Assembly (NCBI GenBank): GCA_033297075.1
Contig: MU858125.1
Location: forward strand, 106,573-170,572
Direction of reading: 5' to 3'
DNA length: 64,000 nucleotides
Source of the DNA: Rhypophila decipiens
Taxonomy: Eukaryota; Ascomycota; Sordariomycetes; Sordariales; Naviculisporaceae
A model generated the notes under the pieces. It was given only the letters and a program-made list of their open reading frames with translations, ran no database searches and was not told the origin of the DNA. Both the position numbers and the translations under genes were made by a program. Shown piece by piece: positions 44,676-55,878 of the stretch; within the stretch, counting starts at the first letter, position 1, and each line of letters starts with the position of its first letter.

Positions 44676-45660
44676 CTACCTCTTGGTATTGTCAGGCCGA
44701 CGTGAACTCCCGGAGCCAAGCTGGCTTTGCTTTCGTCGGTGTGTCTGGCTGGACCCTCCTCGCTGCTTCTTCTCGGATGCCTTTAGCCAATCGGACTCTT
44801 CGGAGGACGTCTGATTGGCCGTGATGGCCTTTTTGTCTACTGGAATGCGCCTACAGTTAAGTCAGCGACTGGAGATGAAGAGTAAGATGGGCTGATAACG
44901 AGAATACTTGCCAGTCATTCCAGATCACAATGAGATGCCCCTTGGTTCCCTTCTCGTGGTTCTCACTGTCCCAGGCGGTTTTCACACCAACGTCCACGGG
45001 GTCGCGGGCATATTCGGCAAAAATGCCCGGCGGGTTGACGAGGCTGTCCAACACTTTCACGGCGGCGGCTGCCACGGTGTAGGTGTTGAATTGTAAATAT
45101 GCCTCCTTTTTGGTCGATGATACGGTCTCTATGACCCAGTCGTGGATGCTGTTGGGATTAATTCCGTTCGCTCGCAGGATGTCATCGAGTCTTGGCTTGG
45201 TCATCCCCGCAGGGCCTTCGACGAGAATGGCTCGTGAGTCGTGTCTGCCAACAATCGCAAGCGTCTCCGGGACAGGCGCAGAGCTCCACCGGACACGCAT
45301 TGGCCGACCGTGTACGCATATTCCTTGGTCATTTACGTAGGCCATGAAATAATGCGCCGAGTCGCGGGTAAAGAAAGCGATGTATGCTTTCAGTTGTTGT
45401 TCCCCCTTTGACATGTTGGGGTTCACGGGCGTCGGCTGGCTCTCCAAGTGACAGCTGTAGACCTTACCGAAGGGCCCGGCAACTGCAATCCTGGTCATTA
45501 GCTCTTTCATGGTTGTGTTAGTCGGCAAGTTCGTGATCGCCAGTGTGCTATCCCGCACGTCCTGGGGCTGTTTTGAATTCGTTCCGGTAGCCCCTTCGTC
45601 TTCGTTCTCGGCCCAGGCAGCATCGCTGAACCCTTCGGTCTCGCTACTCTCGCCAACCAT
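44676..45660 (-). CDS. Tandem RRM-like family, copy R5, with a GC-AG intron
   Basis: Exons 45660-44912 and 44850-44676 give 307 residues. The 61-nt intron starts GCAAGT and ends TGTAG, a GC-AG intron. It splits the Trp codon TG|G at exactly the point where R6, R8, R9, R10 and R11 have a GT intron. The first half contains STLAITNLPTNTTMKELM, AGPFGKVYSCHL and AFFTRDSAHYFMAYVNDQG; the second has SRAILVEGPAGMTKPRL and the signature YARDPVDVG. The downstream exon is basic and polar (SEKKQRGGSSQTHRRKQ) with no anchor. A leader intron (GTATGT at 45803, CCCTAACATCCCACAG acceptor) precedes the ATG. Confidence 0.75.
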
Positions 45661-47242
45661 GTTGGGAGGGTAACCAGGTGGTGGGCCTGTGGGATGTTAG
45701 GGTCACTCTTGTGTTCATCAGGTGGTGTGAGGGGGGGTGTTTGAAAATTGTGACACGAAATGGACCCAATGGAAAACGCGGCCAGAAGACCTTTAAGACA
45801 TACCGTATCTTGCGCCAAAACTATTCCCATAAAACGCCATTTTATATTTGCACTCGTCTTGTTGCGCGTCTCTTCAGCGAGTAACGAAGGTCGGGACTGT
45901 GCGGTGGAAATATCGGGTTTGGGGTGATGTTCTTTGACTGCCAAAAATGAAGAATGGGAGAAGCTTGGTAAAACGAGGGAGATTTTGGAGGCAAAGGGTG
46001 TCCTCCTTAACTAGCTACTAGGCAAGTGAGGGGATGCTTGAAAGTGAAAGTCCTTGGGAATTGGTCGGGCTCCGGAATGCTGAGGTTGGACCCAAGGGCT
46101 GGCCAGAGATGGGAATGGTTGAGAGACCAAGAAAACGAAGGAAAGGAAACGTGGTGGAATAAAAGGGCGCAGGTTGTAAAATCGCAGCTGGTGCCACATT
46201 GTGGCTTGAGACCAGCTGACAGATCCAGGGCTGAGATTGAAGGCGGGTATCCCAACAGATAGAAATGCAGAAAGTGTCCTTAATATTGTGCAAGTCGCCA
46301 GAAAATAGTACAATACGTGTAAACGCCTGATACGTTCCAATTTCCTCCATCTTTTTTCTTTTTCTCCAAGGCTCATCGACAGATGCCGGAGTCCTGTCCC
46401 TGATTCTCGACCTGGCACTGCGTCCCGTTGTCTCCGTTATTTGTTCACCCCTGTCAAAGCCGCTGTTGAATTTCGAAATCTAAATCTCCTTTCCTACAAC
46501 TGCGCCTCTTATAGTATCGCCCGGCCTTTTGCGAACATTAAAACTTTACCCATCGGGAGCGGTACACCTCGTGTTTCCTATAGTATCGTACGCATGTCCC
46601 TGGTTCTTTCGATGGGATAAAACCAGACGGTTGCACACATGGTGACTTCAATCTTCAGGCCCCTTCGCTACCCGAAGTCTAATTAACTGCTGATGTTTTG
46701 AGATCAAATTGATGTGCAGCAAAAGCCCATGTAATGACCCAGCACAAATTCACTTTTATCTGAACCTCCTCCTGTGCGCTTGGGTGGTTTCACAGTCGTC
46801 ATTCTGTGCCCCTCCTGTTGGAAAGTTTATTTAACGGCTCACCTTGACTATTATACGTGTTCCCGAACTTCTCCCTATAGACCAAAACTTATGTGCTCTT
46901 GCCTTGTTAGCACGCACAAGCCCGGAAACCACCCCAGCGGAAGTGAAAGCCCCTTTCAACCACAAAGTCCTTACCCAACCTCTCTTGTTGTTTCCATTCA
47001 CAACGCCTTCCACGAAGACCGCCAATCGCCGAAATCGTGTCTCTATCGGTCAATCGAACCCCTATTTCCTAGATAGAGGACAACTTCAACCCTGGAAGCA
47101 AACAAACTGGCCACAAGGCATAGCACCCACTACCAGCGACAAAGACCTCAGGTAATTTATTCCTTTGCTCTCATCCACGAAAAACGCTTTAGAACTTTTG
47201 TTCTGACGGTCAGGTCCTCGTTTCAGAACCCTCAAGCAAGTC
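45661..47242. other. Divergent leader and promoter region of R5 and R6
   Basis: 1.6 kb between R5 (minus) and R6 (plus). It contains the R5 leader intron near 45.7-45.8 kb and a probable R6 leader intron (donor CTCAG|GTAATT near 47151, acceptor CGGTCAG near 47214). Open frames here are not convincing. Confidence 0.4.
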
Positions 47243-48483
47243 ATGTCTTCCCAACGTGCGAGCGCGGTGGCCCGAAATCCTGCTTTGGCGGGGCCATGGA
47301 GGAACACTCTTCTCATCACAAACCTCCCCCCGAATGTCAACATCAAGAATCTCCTTGACCGCATCACCATCGCCGGTCCCTTCGGGAAGCTTTACTCGGC
47401 CCACATCTCCACTGTGAATCCTTGGGATCCCTATGCCCCGCCATTCCCGCACGCCGTCCTTGCATTTTTCCGCAACGAAGATGCTCTCCACTTGCACAAC
47501 TTCATGAACAAGATGGGAATCTGCATGGGCAGACACGTCCTAGTCGGGCAGTTTGCCCGTTACAACTTCCTTCCCGAGGTGGACGTCGCCGAAGACGGCA
47601 ACGACCAGGATCCGTCGCGGACTGTGCTGGTTACCGGCCCCAAGTGGCTCATGACCCGGGACAATCTTGTCACAAAGATTAAGATCAACCACTTGAAGCC
47701 GTTTCACCGAATCGTTCAGGTGAAGGAGACTGCTGAAGAACGCCAGTTCGCTGTCCTGTTCACCTGCTACTCCAATGCCAAGCGCGCTATCTCGATCTTC
47801 AAGAGCCGCAAAAACGCCGTCAAGGCGGTCTACGGCCGGGATCCAATGGCCGTCGGAGTCAAGACCAAAGTTGACCCTGCCGACAATACCTCCGTCACAA
47901 TCAAGTTTTCCGGCTGGTAAGGTGCGGATACTCAACACTGTCATCGATTATGTCATGCATTGCTGACAACCGGGATTCCCTTTTGTACGATAGGAACGTC
48001 AAGCGCGACGAAACAAATGGCAACGCAGTTGAGGACCAGGTTCATTTCACGCAAGGACAAGACAATGTGGCTGTTCGCTTCGGGCGTGTCTCCACTGCCA
48101 ATGATGAGGCAGAACTAGAGTCCGACTCTGACTCGAGCGAAGAGGCAAACTCCACCACTGTTTGTGAGTCGCAGGAGCACGAAAATGACGACGCAGATTC
48201 CGAGTCGCAGGAGAACGACAGTGACGACGCGGATTCTGAGTCTGGAAGTGAGGTATCCACGGTCAAGACACCGAACGACGTGGGCTGGGGCTGGCCTGCT
48301 TCCCCGGTCCCAGCGGATGCTTGGCCCAAAGAAAGAATAACCAGAGTCATACTTGTCGACCCTGTGGAGGAAGATACGGCTTCTAATACATCCGTCAGAC
48401 CACGGGAAAGAGTCTGGAGGCGGAAACACAGAGGATCAACGCTAGAAGACTGGAACCGCCCCTCTACTTGTTGCGTCATGTAG
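47243..48483 (+). CDS. Tandem RRM-like family, copy R6, with C-terminal CaaX box
   Basis: Exons 47243-47916 and 47994-48483 give 387 residues. The intron (GTAAGG..GATAG) splits the Trp codon TG|G. The first RRM-like half contains NTLLITNLPPNVNIKNLLD, AGPFGKLYSAHI, AVLAFFRNEDALHLHNFMNK and GQFARYN. The second contains SRTVLVTGPKWLMTRDNL, FAVLFTCYSNAKRA and the signature VYGRDPMAVGVKTK. The second exon is acidic, with a duplicated NDDADSESQE-type unit, and ends STCCVM, a CaaX motif. Established knowledge: a C-terminal Cys-a-a-Met favours farnesylation, which would attach the protein to membranes. The copy is fully intact and is the best reference for the family. Confidence 0.82.
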
Positions 48484-49382
48484 TCTCCAACTCCAGGGCG
48501 GTCATTCTCCTAGCCATTCTTCGCTTCCTTAACGCCGTCCACGGACACGCATATCACAGCAGGACGTCTTTATGGTTACTTTTTGGTCGCCTCCAAGCAT
48601 CAAGACCGGCGCTTGGCTTTTCTTTGCTCGCCTTAGCCTTGATAGTTGATACCCCTTTCCTACTTTGTTTTGACCTCTCGCTCCCCGAGACTTACAGTCC
48701 CGAGTGAGAAAGACGCAACGTTTTCCGCTTTTCATAGATCTTTACCCGGTAGCCACCTAGCAATGCAATCAACGTTTATTTAGTTATTGCTTCCTGCGTT
48801 GAGCTGACCCCTGCATCTCGTGTCAATACCATCAACTTCGTCGAGCGAGGCACAGCAGCGCTCGGTCAAAAATTACCGAAGAGAAAGACATATCTGTAAA
48901 CAAACGAGCGAAAGATCTACTACATGTAACAAACCCAACGACGCTACAGAATCTTGACAGTGGGCTGGCTGTTTCCAGACCCGTCTCTGCATCTACTCCT
49001 GACGAGAACCAATATAACTGCACTGAAAAGCGCATTGTGGTCGATGACAAGGTAGTCAGTGGTCCTGAGGGAACGGGACTGGGAAGGAGACAGAGGTGCG
49101 AGGCTGGCAATTGTCGCGCAAAGCAAAGCCACAGTGCTTTGTCAGCAAAGTCGCAACCTGGAACTGTTCGTCCAATCTGACCACACAACTGCCGCCCGTT
49201 GACTTGGTTTAAATCTCGAGGCACTAAAAAGGGTCGGCGACGGTATCTTACCAGCCCCTCCCGTCGAGTGCAGAGGGACCTATGCCTAACATCAACCACC
49301 GTGGTCTCTGCACTTCGGGAAACCCCTAACAATTACCTGGAGCTCGGTTCCACATCCACAGCGCCCTAGTAGACGCCTTTCT
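48484..49382. other. Intergenic region
   Basis: Open frames on the minus strand (48.8-49.3 kb) do not resemble any family. A missing first half of copy R7 would be expected just left of 49383, but I cannot recognise it. Confidence 0.35.
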
Positions 49383-49664
49383 TCTCGTGTCGTCCTCGTC
49401 AAGGTACCCGGCACCGTAACCGAGGAGATACTGTTGCAAAGGCTCAAGAGTCATTCCGTCGACATATGCCGGAGAGTATAGATACCATTAATATTTCCCA
49501 GGGGCGGCTAAAGGGTGAAAGAGAAGTCGCCTTTATATTCGCTTCGTACTCACAGGCCAAGCTCGCAACCGAGGCGCTAGACAGTTGGACGGGAGTTCAC
49601 TGGACTGCCTCTTTCGGCAAGGATACTATTAAGACAGGATTCTCGGCAAGCCAAAAAAAACAGG
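49383..49664 (+). pseudogene. Tandem RRM-like family, copy R7, second-half fragment
   Basis: Only the second half is left. The frame beginning SRVVLVKVPGTVTEEILLQR matches the family RVVLxKGP block. It breaks near 49470 and continues in another frame with GEREVAFIFASYSQAKLA and a degenerate signature SFGKDTIKTGFS. The GPFG half is absent and no TG|G intron is clear. This is a decayed or truncated copy. Confidence 0.6.
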
Positions 49665-51280
49665 TACTCCGGGCCAGCTGCGTATCATTTACCCAAGACT
49701 TAACGCTGGTAGGGATCTCCCCGGGGCGGGTTGTGTGATATGGACGATGACGATGGCATTTTTACCACTAGCGTGCGCCTGCCCAGAACGTCATGAGCCT
49801 GGGGCGTCTGTGTGGTGGTCGACTTGAGAAATCGAGCAATTTCTGTTGATGTGTTTACAGGGGACCTGGAAATGAAATCATTTGGAAACCGCTGAATGTA
49901 GACTTTCCGGCCCCTTTTCCTCACGTGGTTGTGTCCGTTTTGTTCCCTTCTCTCATCCATCCTATTTGCGAAGCAGCACTTCCAAGCCGCGAACGGCCTT
50001 GGACCCCGCAGTCAACCTATTCAGAGATGATTCTGTACCCGCAAGCTTTGATACGATTTCGAAAAGGCGGTGTGATGCTGTACCATGCAAACGAAACCGC
50101 TCATTGTATAAAAGCTCTTGTACCCACGCCCATAAGAACGTCCGTACGTACTACCACGACAGGCTAGGGTTGACTGTCTTTAACTAGTAGTACTAACTAT
50201 CCTGACTGGATTGACTGGATTGACTGGATTGACTGGACTAACTAGATTAACTTGTTTGAACTAGCTTAACAAGCTTAAGGGTAGCGTGTTACTAACCTAC
50301 TCTACTAGTAATAGTGGTTAAATCTAGCTAGTAGTATTAGTCTTACATAGAAGAGATTAATAGAGTTAGAGCTAATTTAATAAGTCTTTATGGAAACGGT
50401 CTATAGTTAACAAAGGCGGGGTCTAAGTTAATTGAATTAGTTGTGTTTAGTGAAAGATGAATAAAGGCCTAAATCAGCCGAGATTTCCTTACCATTATGT
50501 GCGTATCTCAGGCTCTCAGCTAATCGTGGATATAGAGTAGTTCAGTCGAGTCAGGGCAGTTTCCCGAGTTCAAGCCCACAAGTAGCTGACTCCCGAGCCC
50601 CTATTCCAATTAACAATAAGGGCATAGGGTCAAATCAATAGTAAGAAAGTCGATGATTCTATTCAACTATAACTAGAAAAAACAAACGATTGTCAATCTA
50701 GACGAACAACTAGTTCGGCTAGTTGAATCTAGTCAATGCAAATAGTAAAGTTGTTATAGTCGAAGCAAGTCATGCCAGTGGTAGTAATATACGGACGTTT
50801 TATAGGCGGGGTAAGGGGCTTTTGTACCATTGGCGATTCTGTGGTATGTATCACGGTTCTTGTGACCCCTTTTTCTCACGTGCTTCTGTTTGTCCCCCCC
50901 CTTTCATCCTGCCCCTGAAGCGGCACTCCAACATCGGCGAAGGGTCTAACCCGCAGTCGACATAATTTTAAATACACCTGAACATTCCTGCCCTTCTGAT
51001 TTTCTCTTCTCTTCCACCATCCACCACCCTCGTCCATCCACAAGCTCTACTCACGAGAGATCCCTTTATTCGTGACCGCGATAACTCGTCAATGAAACAC
51101 AACAACAAAGTCCTACCCCTTTTGTCGCGAAGAGCCCTGAGCGACGCTCCTCCCAACTCCGACAGACAACTCAAGACAGCCCAGAGAACCGGTAGGTTAC
51201 ACCACACATTGTCCAATCCCTCTCTCAGACAACCTGCTGATTCTTCGCGTTCTGTCAATATTACAGACTCAATTCTCAAG
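49665..51280. other. Repeat-bearing AT-rich interval
   Basis: 1.6 kb with a 9-bp minisatellite (50203-50238), an AT-rich stretch (about 50160-50770) full of TAG/CTAG words, and two similar promoter-like segments (49905-50030 and 50858-50965), both with CACGTG, a pyrimidine tract, CATCC, GAAGC.GCACT and CCCGCAGTC. No gene is supported. A leader intron of R8 fits near 51191-51265 (GTAGGT..ATTACAG). Confidence 0.45.
50203..50238 (+). repeat. 9-bp minisatellite (TGACTGGAT)x4
   Basis: Three exact copies of TGACTGGAT and one TGACTGGAC run head to tail. The reverse complement of the unit recurs, interspersed, at 54675-54739. Confidence 0.9.
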
Positions 51281-52356
51281 ATGGACTCTCGCGTTGAGAA
51301 CAGATAGACTGGTGAAGGGCTTCCCCAAGACCACACATTGTTGATCACCAACATCCCGCAGGAATCGACACTGCGAGATATTCTGCACCGCATCGCCCTC
51401 TCAGGCCCATTTGGAGCGCTGTACAGCGCCCATATACATGATGGGAATACATCTCGTGCTCACATCACCTTGGCATTCATGACAACAGCAGCTTCCAAGC
51501 GACTCCTGGAATTCATCAACGGCCCCGGTATTCGTATCGGCGGAAACTTCCTGCAAGCAAATTGGGGCGACGACATCAGCTAAAGCGGTCTGATGGTCCC
51601 CGAGACCGACGATCCCAAGGAGGATCCGAGAGCCAATCCCTCCCGCGTCGTGCTCTTCAAGGGTCCCAAGGGACTTGTCACAAAGGAGGCCATAATTGGC
51701 CAGCTCCAGAGTCACTGTCTCGACAACGAGTACCAATCAATCGTCGAGGTGAAGGGTAACACCTCCTATTTCGACCAAACATTGGAAGTCGTCTTCTATT
51801 CCTACACCGTTGCCAAGACAGCCATCTGGAGGACCCGTTCAAGGGCATCACAGCCGTCTATGGCCAGGACCCGATGGAAGTCGGTGTCAGACACCCCACC
51901 TGGTAGGTCTTCGGTTATTTCCATCATCTAGATTCCCAACCTTTCGCCCTCGTTCGCCCTCCTTCACCCTTTTTTCATTTCTCACCTTTGATTGGTTTGA
52001 TACTTTTCCTAACTGCTCTTCTTTACTTCAGGGAGGACTACGCGAAGGAGGACCAGACCTGGGTCTTCAACGACCGGGCCTACATGAGGGCCAGCGAGTG
52101 GGAACTCTCCGGCGGGCCCCCTTTTTATGAGATTCCCGCCAAACCCAGCACGACAGCCTCAGAGCCAGCAAGTGAGACTGTTTGCGGCAGCGATACCTAC
52201 AATGACAAGTCCAGAGTCGAGGACGCCTGGACGATCGTCAAGCCCGTTGCGTGCAAGAGCTCCAAGAAGCCTCGGGTCACTGCAGCCCGCCCCAAAGCAG
52301 AGAACAAGGGGTCAAAGGACATCGGCCCCCGCACCCCAGCCTGCTGTGTTATGTGA
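51281..52356 (+). pseudogene. Tandem RRM-like family, copy R8, disrupted, CaaX exon intact
   Basis: Exon 1 runs from ATG 51281 to TG at 51902, and exon 2 is 52032-52356. Exon 1 has in-frame stops TAG at codon 9 (51305-51307) and TAA at 51581-51583, and a frame change near 51825-51840. Between these it reads LLITNIPQESTLRDILHRI, SGPFGALYSAHIH, SRVVLFKGPKGLVTKEAI and, in the new frame, the signature VYGQDPMEVG. The TG|G intron (129 nt, GTAGGT..TTCAG) leads into an undamaged 108-codon exon that ends TPACCVM, the same CaaX box as R6. Both stops could arise by CAG or CAA to TAG or TAA, the CpA to TpA change made by RIP; that is inference. Sequencing error is an alternative. Confidence 0.75.
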
Positions 52357-53683
52357 TATTCGGGGGTCGTGATCTCAATGGCAGTGGCCCACGACGGCTG
52401 GTATATTTGTCATTTAGTTCTTTTTGCGAGGACTGTGGTCATTTCTTTTCATTTGTACTTGTAGCACTTCATTGCCCCTCACTTGCTACTTATTTCATAT
52501 ACCTTAGCAAATGAACAATTCGTTCTCTTCTACTTCCTATAGAAAGCTAGCCTGACACACAGGCTGATTAGCTGAGACTTCACTTAGCATTTCAAGTTCT
52601 TGCAACCATCCTTGTAGTTCAAACAGTCGGTATATGTTTTCAGTAGCGAAACGCGTATCAAAATCGTAGGGCAACGGTTCGGTCTTCATCGACCTGAAAA
52701 TAACGGTCTTACGACCGTTATAGCCACCCAAACCGTTGAAATAACAGTTGCAATCCGCATAATTGTTGTCAAGCCTGCATTGGGGGGGGGGGGGGGGTTC
52801 CAGTTTGCAGCTCAATCCATTGCATATAAAGAACCCATCGTCAGTTTGACATGATGTAAAGCACACTTTTTGAACCAAGCTGGCCAATCCAGCCAATCCG
52901 CCTGGGCCTGAACCTTAAAGACCGTGCTTTTTTGTTGGGATTTGCGGGCCCGTCTGGTGGGGGTGGCAGCTGGCTTGGTGGTTCGTTACAGCCCAAGAAG
53001 CCTTCGTTCCGCCCATGATATCCTTGAATTACACGTGGCAACACCCGGGATTGAGCGGTTTTCCTGGCCGAAACTGTTTTCACATGCTTCTCCACATTGG
53101 GACACGGGTCCAAAACGTCAGTATGTGGATAACGGTGAAATAAAAGTAACGATTCGGTTCCTGGCACCCTCATACTCCCGAGGAGGCAAGACAACTTGAA
53201 GAAACTGAATGTGGCTGGACTGGAACGAGCTAGATAATGGTTTGTTTTGGATACATCCGCGTGATGGTACATTGATTTCCAGTAACGGAACACCACACAG
53301 TCGAAGAGAAAGTAATTTGGCTACTTCTTCATGTCATGGTTAACGTTATCGGGTATGGGACACGCTAAAATCCACAAACTTTTGTGACCCGCATAATCTT
53401 CTGGCATTGAGTTCAGCTTTGTGGATACTCAACCTTTTGGCTTGCGGGTCCAAAGTTCTGGTCAGGCACGAGGGAGTGGATCTGTCAGTCTTGGTTCTTC
53501 TCTGGCGAGTACAAATTCCTCTCCTTTCGCCCACACAACTGTTCCTCTATTTACCACTCTCGAAAATCGGCAACTCATCTGTTTTCCTGTCACAACCAAG
53601 ACCAACATCAACAATCGACATTCCAGCAGGTCTTGTCTACAACTACCCTTCAGCCTCTGACAGTCACTCAAAATCTTGACAAG
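52357..53683. other. Intergenic region
   Basis: 1.3 kb between R8 and R9 without a supported gene. It contains a 16-base G run (listed separately). Confidence 0.4.
52782..52797 (+). repeat. Homopolymer run of 16 G
   Basis: Sixteen consecutive G residues flanked by CATT and TTCC. It could form a G-quadruplex on this strand and is also a place where length errors are likely. Confidence 0.85.
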
Positions 53684-54414
53684 ATGGCTTCCCACTCTCA
53701 AGAATTGTCTGACGCTAAGGTATATGGGCCACGAGCAAATACCTTGGTGGTTTACAACTTCAGCCCCACGGCAACACTACTTGCGCTCGTCCAGACGATC
53801 ATCCTCGCGGGAACATTCGGTACGCTATACAGCGCGCAACTACTCGGCAAATCCCCCATCAACTATCCGGAATTCAACGGTCCCTGTCATTTCCTGACCT
53901 TCACCACAAGAAAGGCATCTGCGCATCTTCTTGCCTTCATCCGGCAACATGGCATCGTCCATCGGCGAGCCGTGCTCCAAGCCCGTTGGGCGACAATAAC
54001 AGCCACGAAGGTTCCCGAGACGGACCTCATCGAGGACGAACCGAGCCCTGTTTGCTCTCGCGTTCTCATACTCAAGGGCGTTGGTCCGGTCGAGGACTGA
54101 GGCTTGCCGCTCTTTGCGATGTGGATGCGGCATTATGCAATAAATGCTGGAGACGTACTGACTGGGCTTACTCGAACGACGATTGATGGTGAGGAAGCTC
54201 AGGTTTTCGTCTTGAACTCGCACGCCACTGCAAAACTGTTCGCGGAGTACATCACCACCCGGCCCGGTCAACCATCGGCGGCCTCGGACATACCAGCGCG
54301 AATCGAGGTCTCCTATGGCCGGGACCCACTCGAGTTTGGGTTCAAGCACAAGTTGACATTCTCTGAGCGGCCAAGAGAGAACGAAATTGAGATTGACTAT
54401 GCAAACTTCCAATG
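53684..54414 (+). pseudogene. Tandem RRM-like family, copy R9, one in-frame TGA
   Basis: One frame from ATG 53684 to the conserved TG|GTACGT donor at 54415 is interrupted only by TGA at 54098-54100. Before the stop it has NTLVVYNFSPTATLLALV, AGTFGTLYSAQL, TFTTRKASAHLLAFIRQHG and SRVLILKGVGPVED. After it come QVFVLNSHATAKLFAEY and the signature SYGRDPLEFGFKHK. The family alignment is continuous across the stop, so it is a point change (for example CGA to TGA), not an intron. The downstream exon could not be located; without splicing the frame ends at 54499. It could be a recent pseudogene, a truncated functional first-half protein, or a sequence error. Confidence 0.7.
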
Positions 54415-55878
54415 GTACGTTTCTTGTGTCCCGGTGGACAGTTGGTCACCCGTCCACCCACGCCGCAGCCCTCCCCATCAAGCAGCCTGTCCCAACTAAT
54501 GTGTTGCAATTCACGCACGGAACTTCCAAAGAACGACCATAACAGCAGCGTGGGCGTATTTGAGCTTTTGTAGTCCTTTTATGGCGAACAGCCAAAGACG
54601 AAGAAACGAGCACCGAGACGAAACTAGCGGAGTACGGCCAGCGACACGCTGCCTCCCATTTAACCGCCAGTCAAATCCAGTCAAGCAAGTCAAGCCAGTC
54701 AGTTCGGTCAAATCCAGTCACTCCAGTCGAATCCAGTCGGTCCAGATAGCCAAGACCGCAAAACAGGGTGTTTCTACACCGTTAAGCACTATCACTCTAC
54801 GACAAATCCGCGGCAACTTAACGTATATAGATAAGGACCCTCCCTTTCTGCTGTCCAAGGGCTCACGTGGCGCCACCTCGCTTACAAGCTAGCTCCCCGA
54901 TTGGGCATTGAACAAGAAAGGAATACAAGGGCGATGGATATTTTGTTGCTCATTTCATCATATTATTATACGAAACAACAAGTTGAACTTTAAGACAGGG
55001 ACTTGGGCTGGAAATCTGCATTTTTTGTTATATGCTCATCTCTTTTCGATATTCTTTTTTTCCAATTAGGTAATACGATTCTCTGTTTCACACATTGCTC
55101 CATGCTTGCAATGAAACTTAAAGAGTTGAAGTAACTTGAATACAAGTTATACAACCGGACTGTCATGTTCGTCACTTTCACTGACAAGATTCACACACAA
55201 CCCTAACCCCCAGATATCTGCATTTGATTTTTCGGGCAACAGGTCATCACTCAAAGCACTTCAATCAACGTTGCTGACTTTAATAAGTTGGATGCTATGG
55301 GTTTTCTAGTTTGACTGACAACCGGAGTGTGGCCCATTCTCACTAACAAGGCATCACCGAGCCTTGGCAAGAAGGTCGCTAAACCCCTTTTGGACTAACG
55401 AGCCTCGTGGGATATGCACTCTTGACTATATCACGGAAAGCGAAATACAACCTCTTTCAGGTTATATCCTCTGTGGTTGGTTTATTATTCCTTGACTTTT
55501 TCTTTTTCTTTTTTTCTTCATGGAGAGCAACAACAGAAAGGGTTACATGTGACGTGAAGGACTCTGCATTGCAATCTGGTCTATTTTAGCTCAACTAGGC
55601 GCTGTGCCACCCAAGCATCGCATTACCTTTTGCCATTACCCTGAAACCTTTTCCATCCTGCATTATATCCAGCCAATGACGCCTTTTATTGTTTTCCCGC
55701 GGCGGCTGTGCTGTGTGCCTTTTATGTGTTGTCGGCCGTATGACAGATGACCCTTCGGGGTGTGCTGGGAAGTCGTATTTGATACATCCAGCTCTACATT
55801 TTGGAGAAAGAGCAGCCAAAGTCCACGAACAGGTTTTCTCCCGTCGTGAGTAATACGTTTCTCGTCCTGGAGTCGCAA
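54415..55878. other. Intergenic region between R9 and R10
   Basis: 1.4 kb including the lost or unseen last exon of R9 and an interspersed CCAGTCAA-type repeat (54675-54739). No other gene is supported. Confidence 0.35.
54675..54739 (+). repeat. Interspersed ATCCAGTCA/G repeats
   Basis: ATCCAGTCA occurs at 54675-54683 and 54712-54720, with ATCCAGTCG at 54731-54739 and further CCAGTC words between them. ATCCAGTCA is the exact reverse complement of the minisatellite unit at 50203. Confidence 0.75.

Noticed and set aside
46011..46418. Minus-strand 135-codon frame upstream of R5
   Set aside because: Three frames are open through the same stretch, the composition is leader-like, and there is no motif.
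54098..54100. TGA in R9 as selenocysteine
   Set aside because: Filamentous ascomycetes lack selenocysteine machinery, and the context aligns with a point mutation in a paralog.
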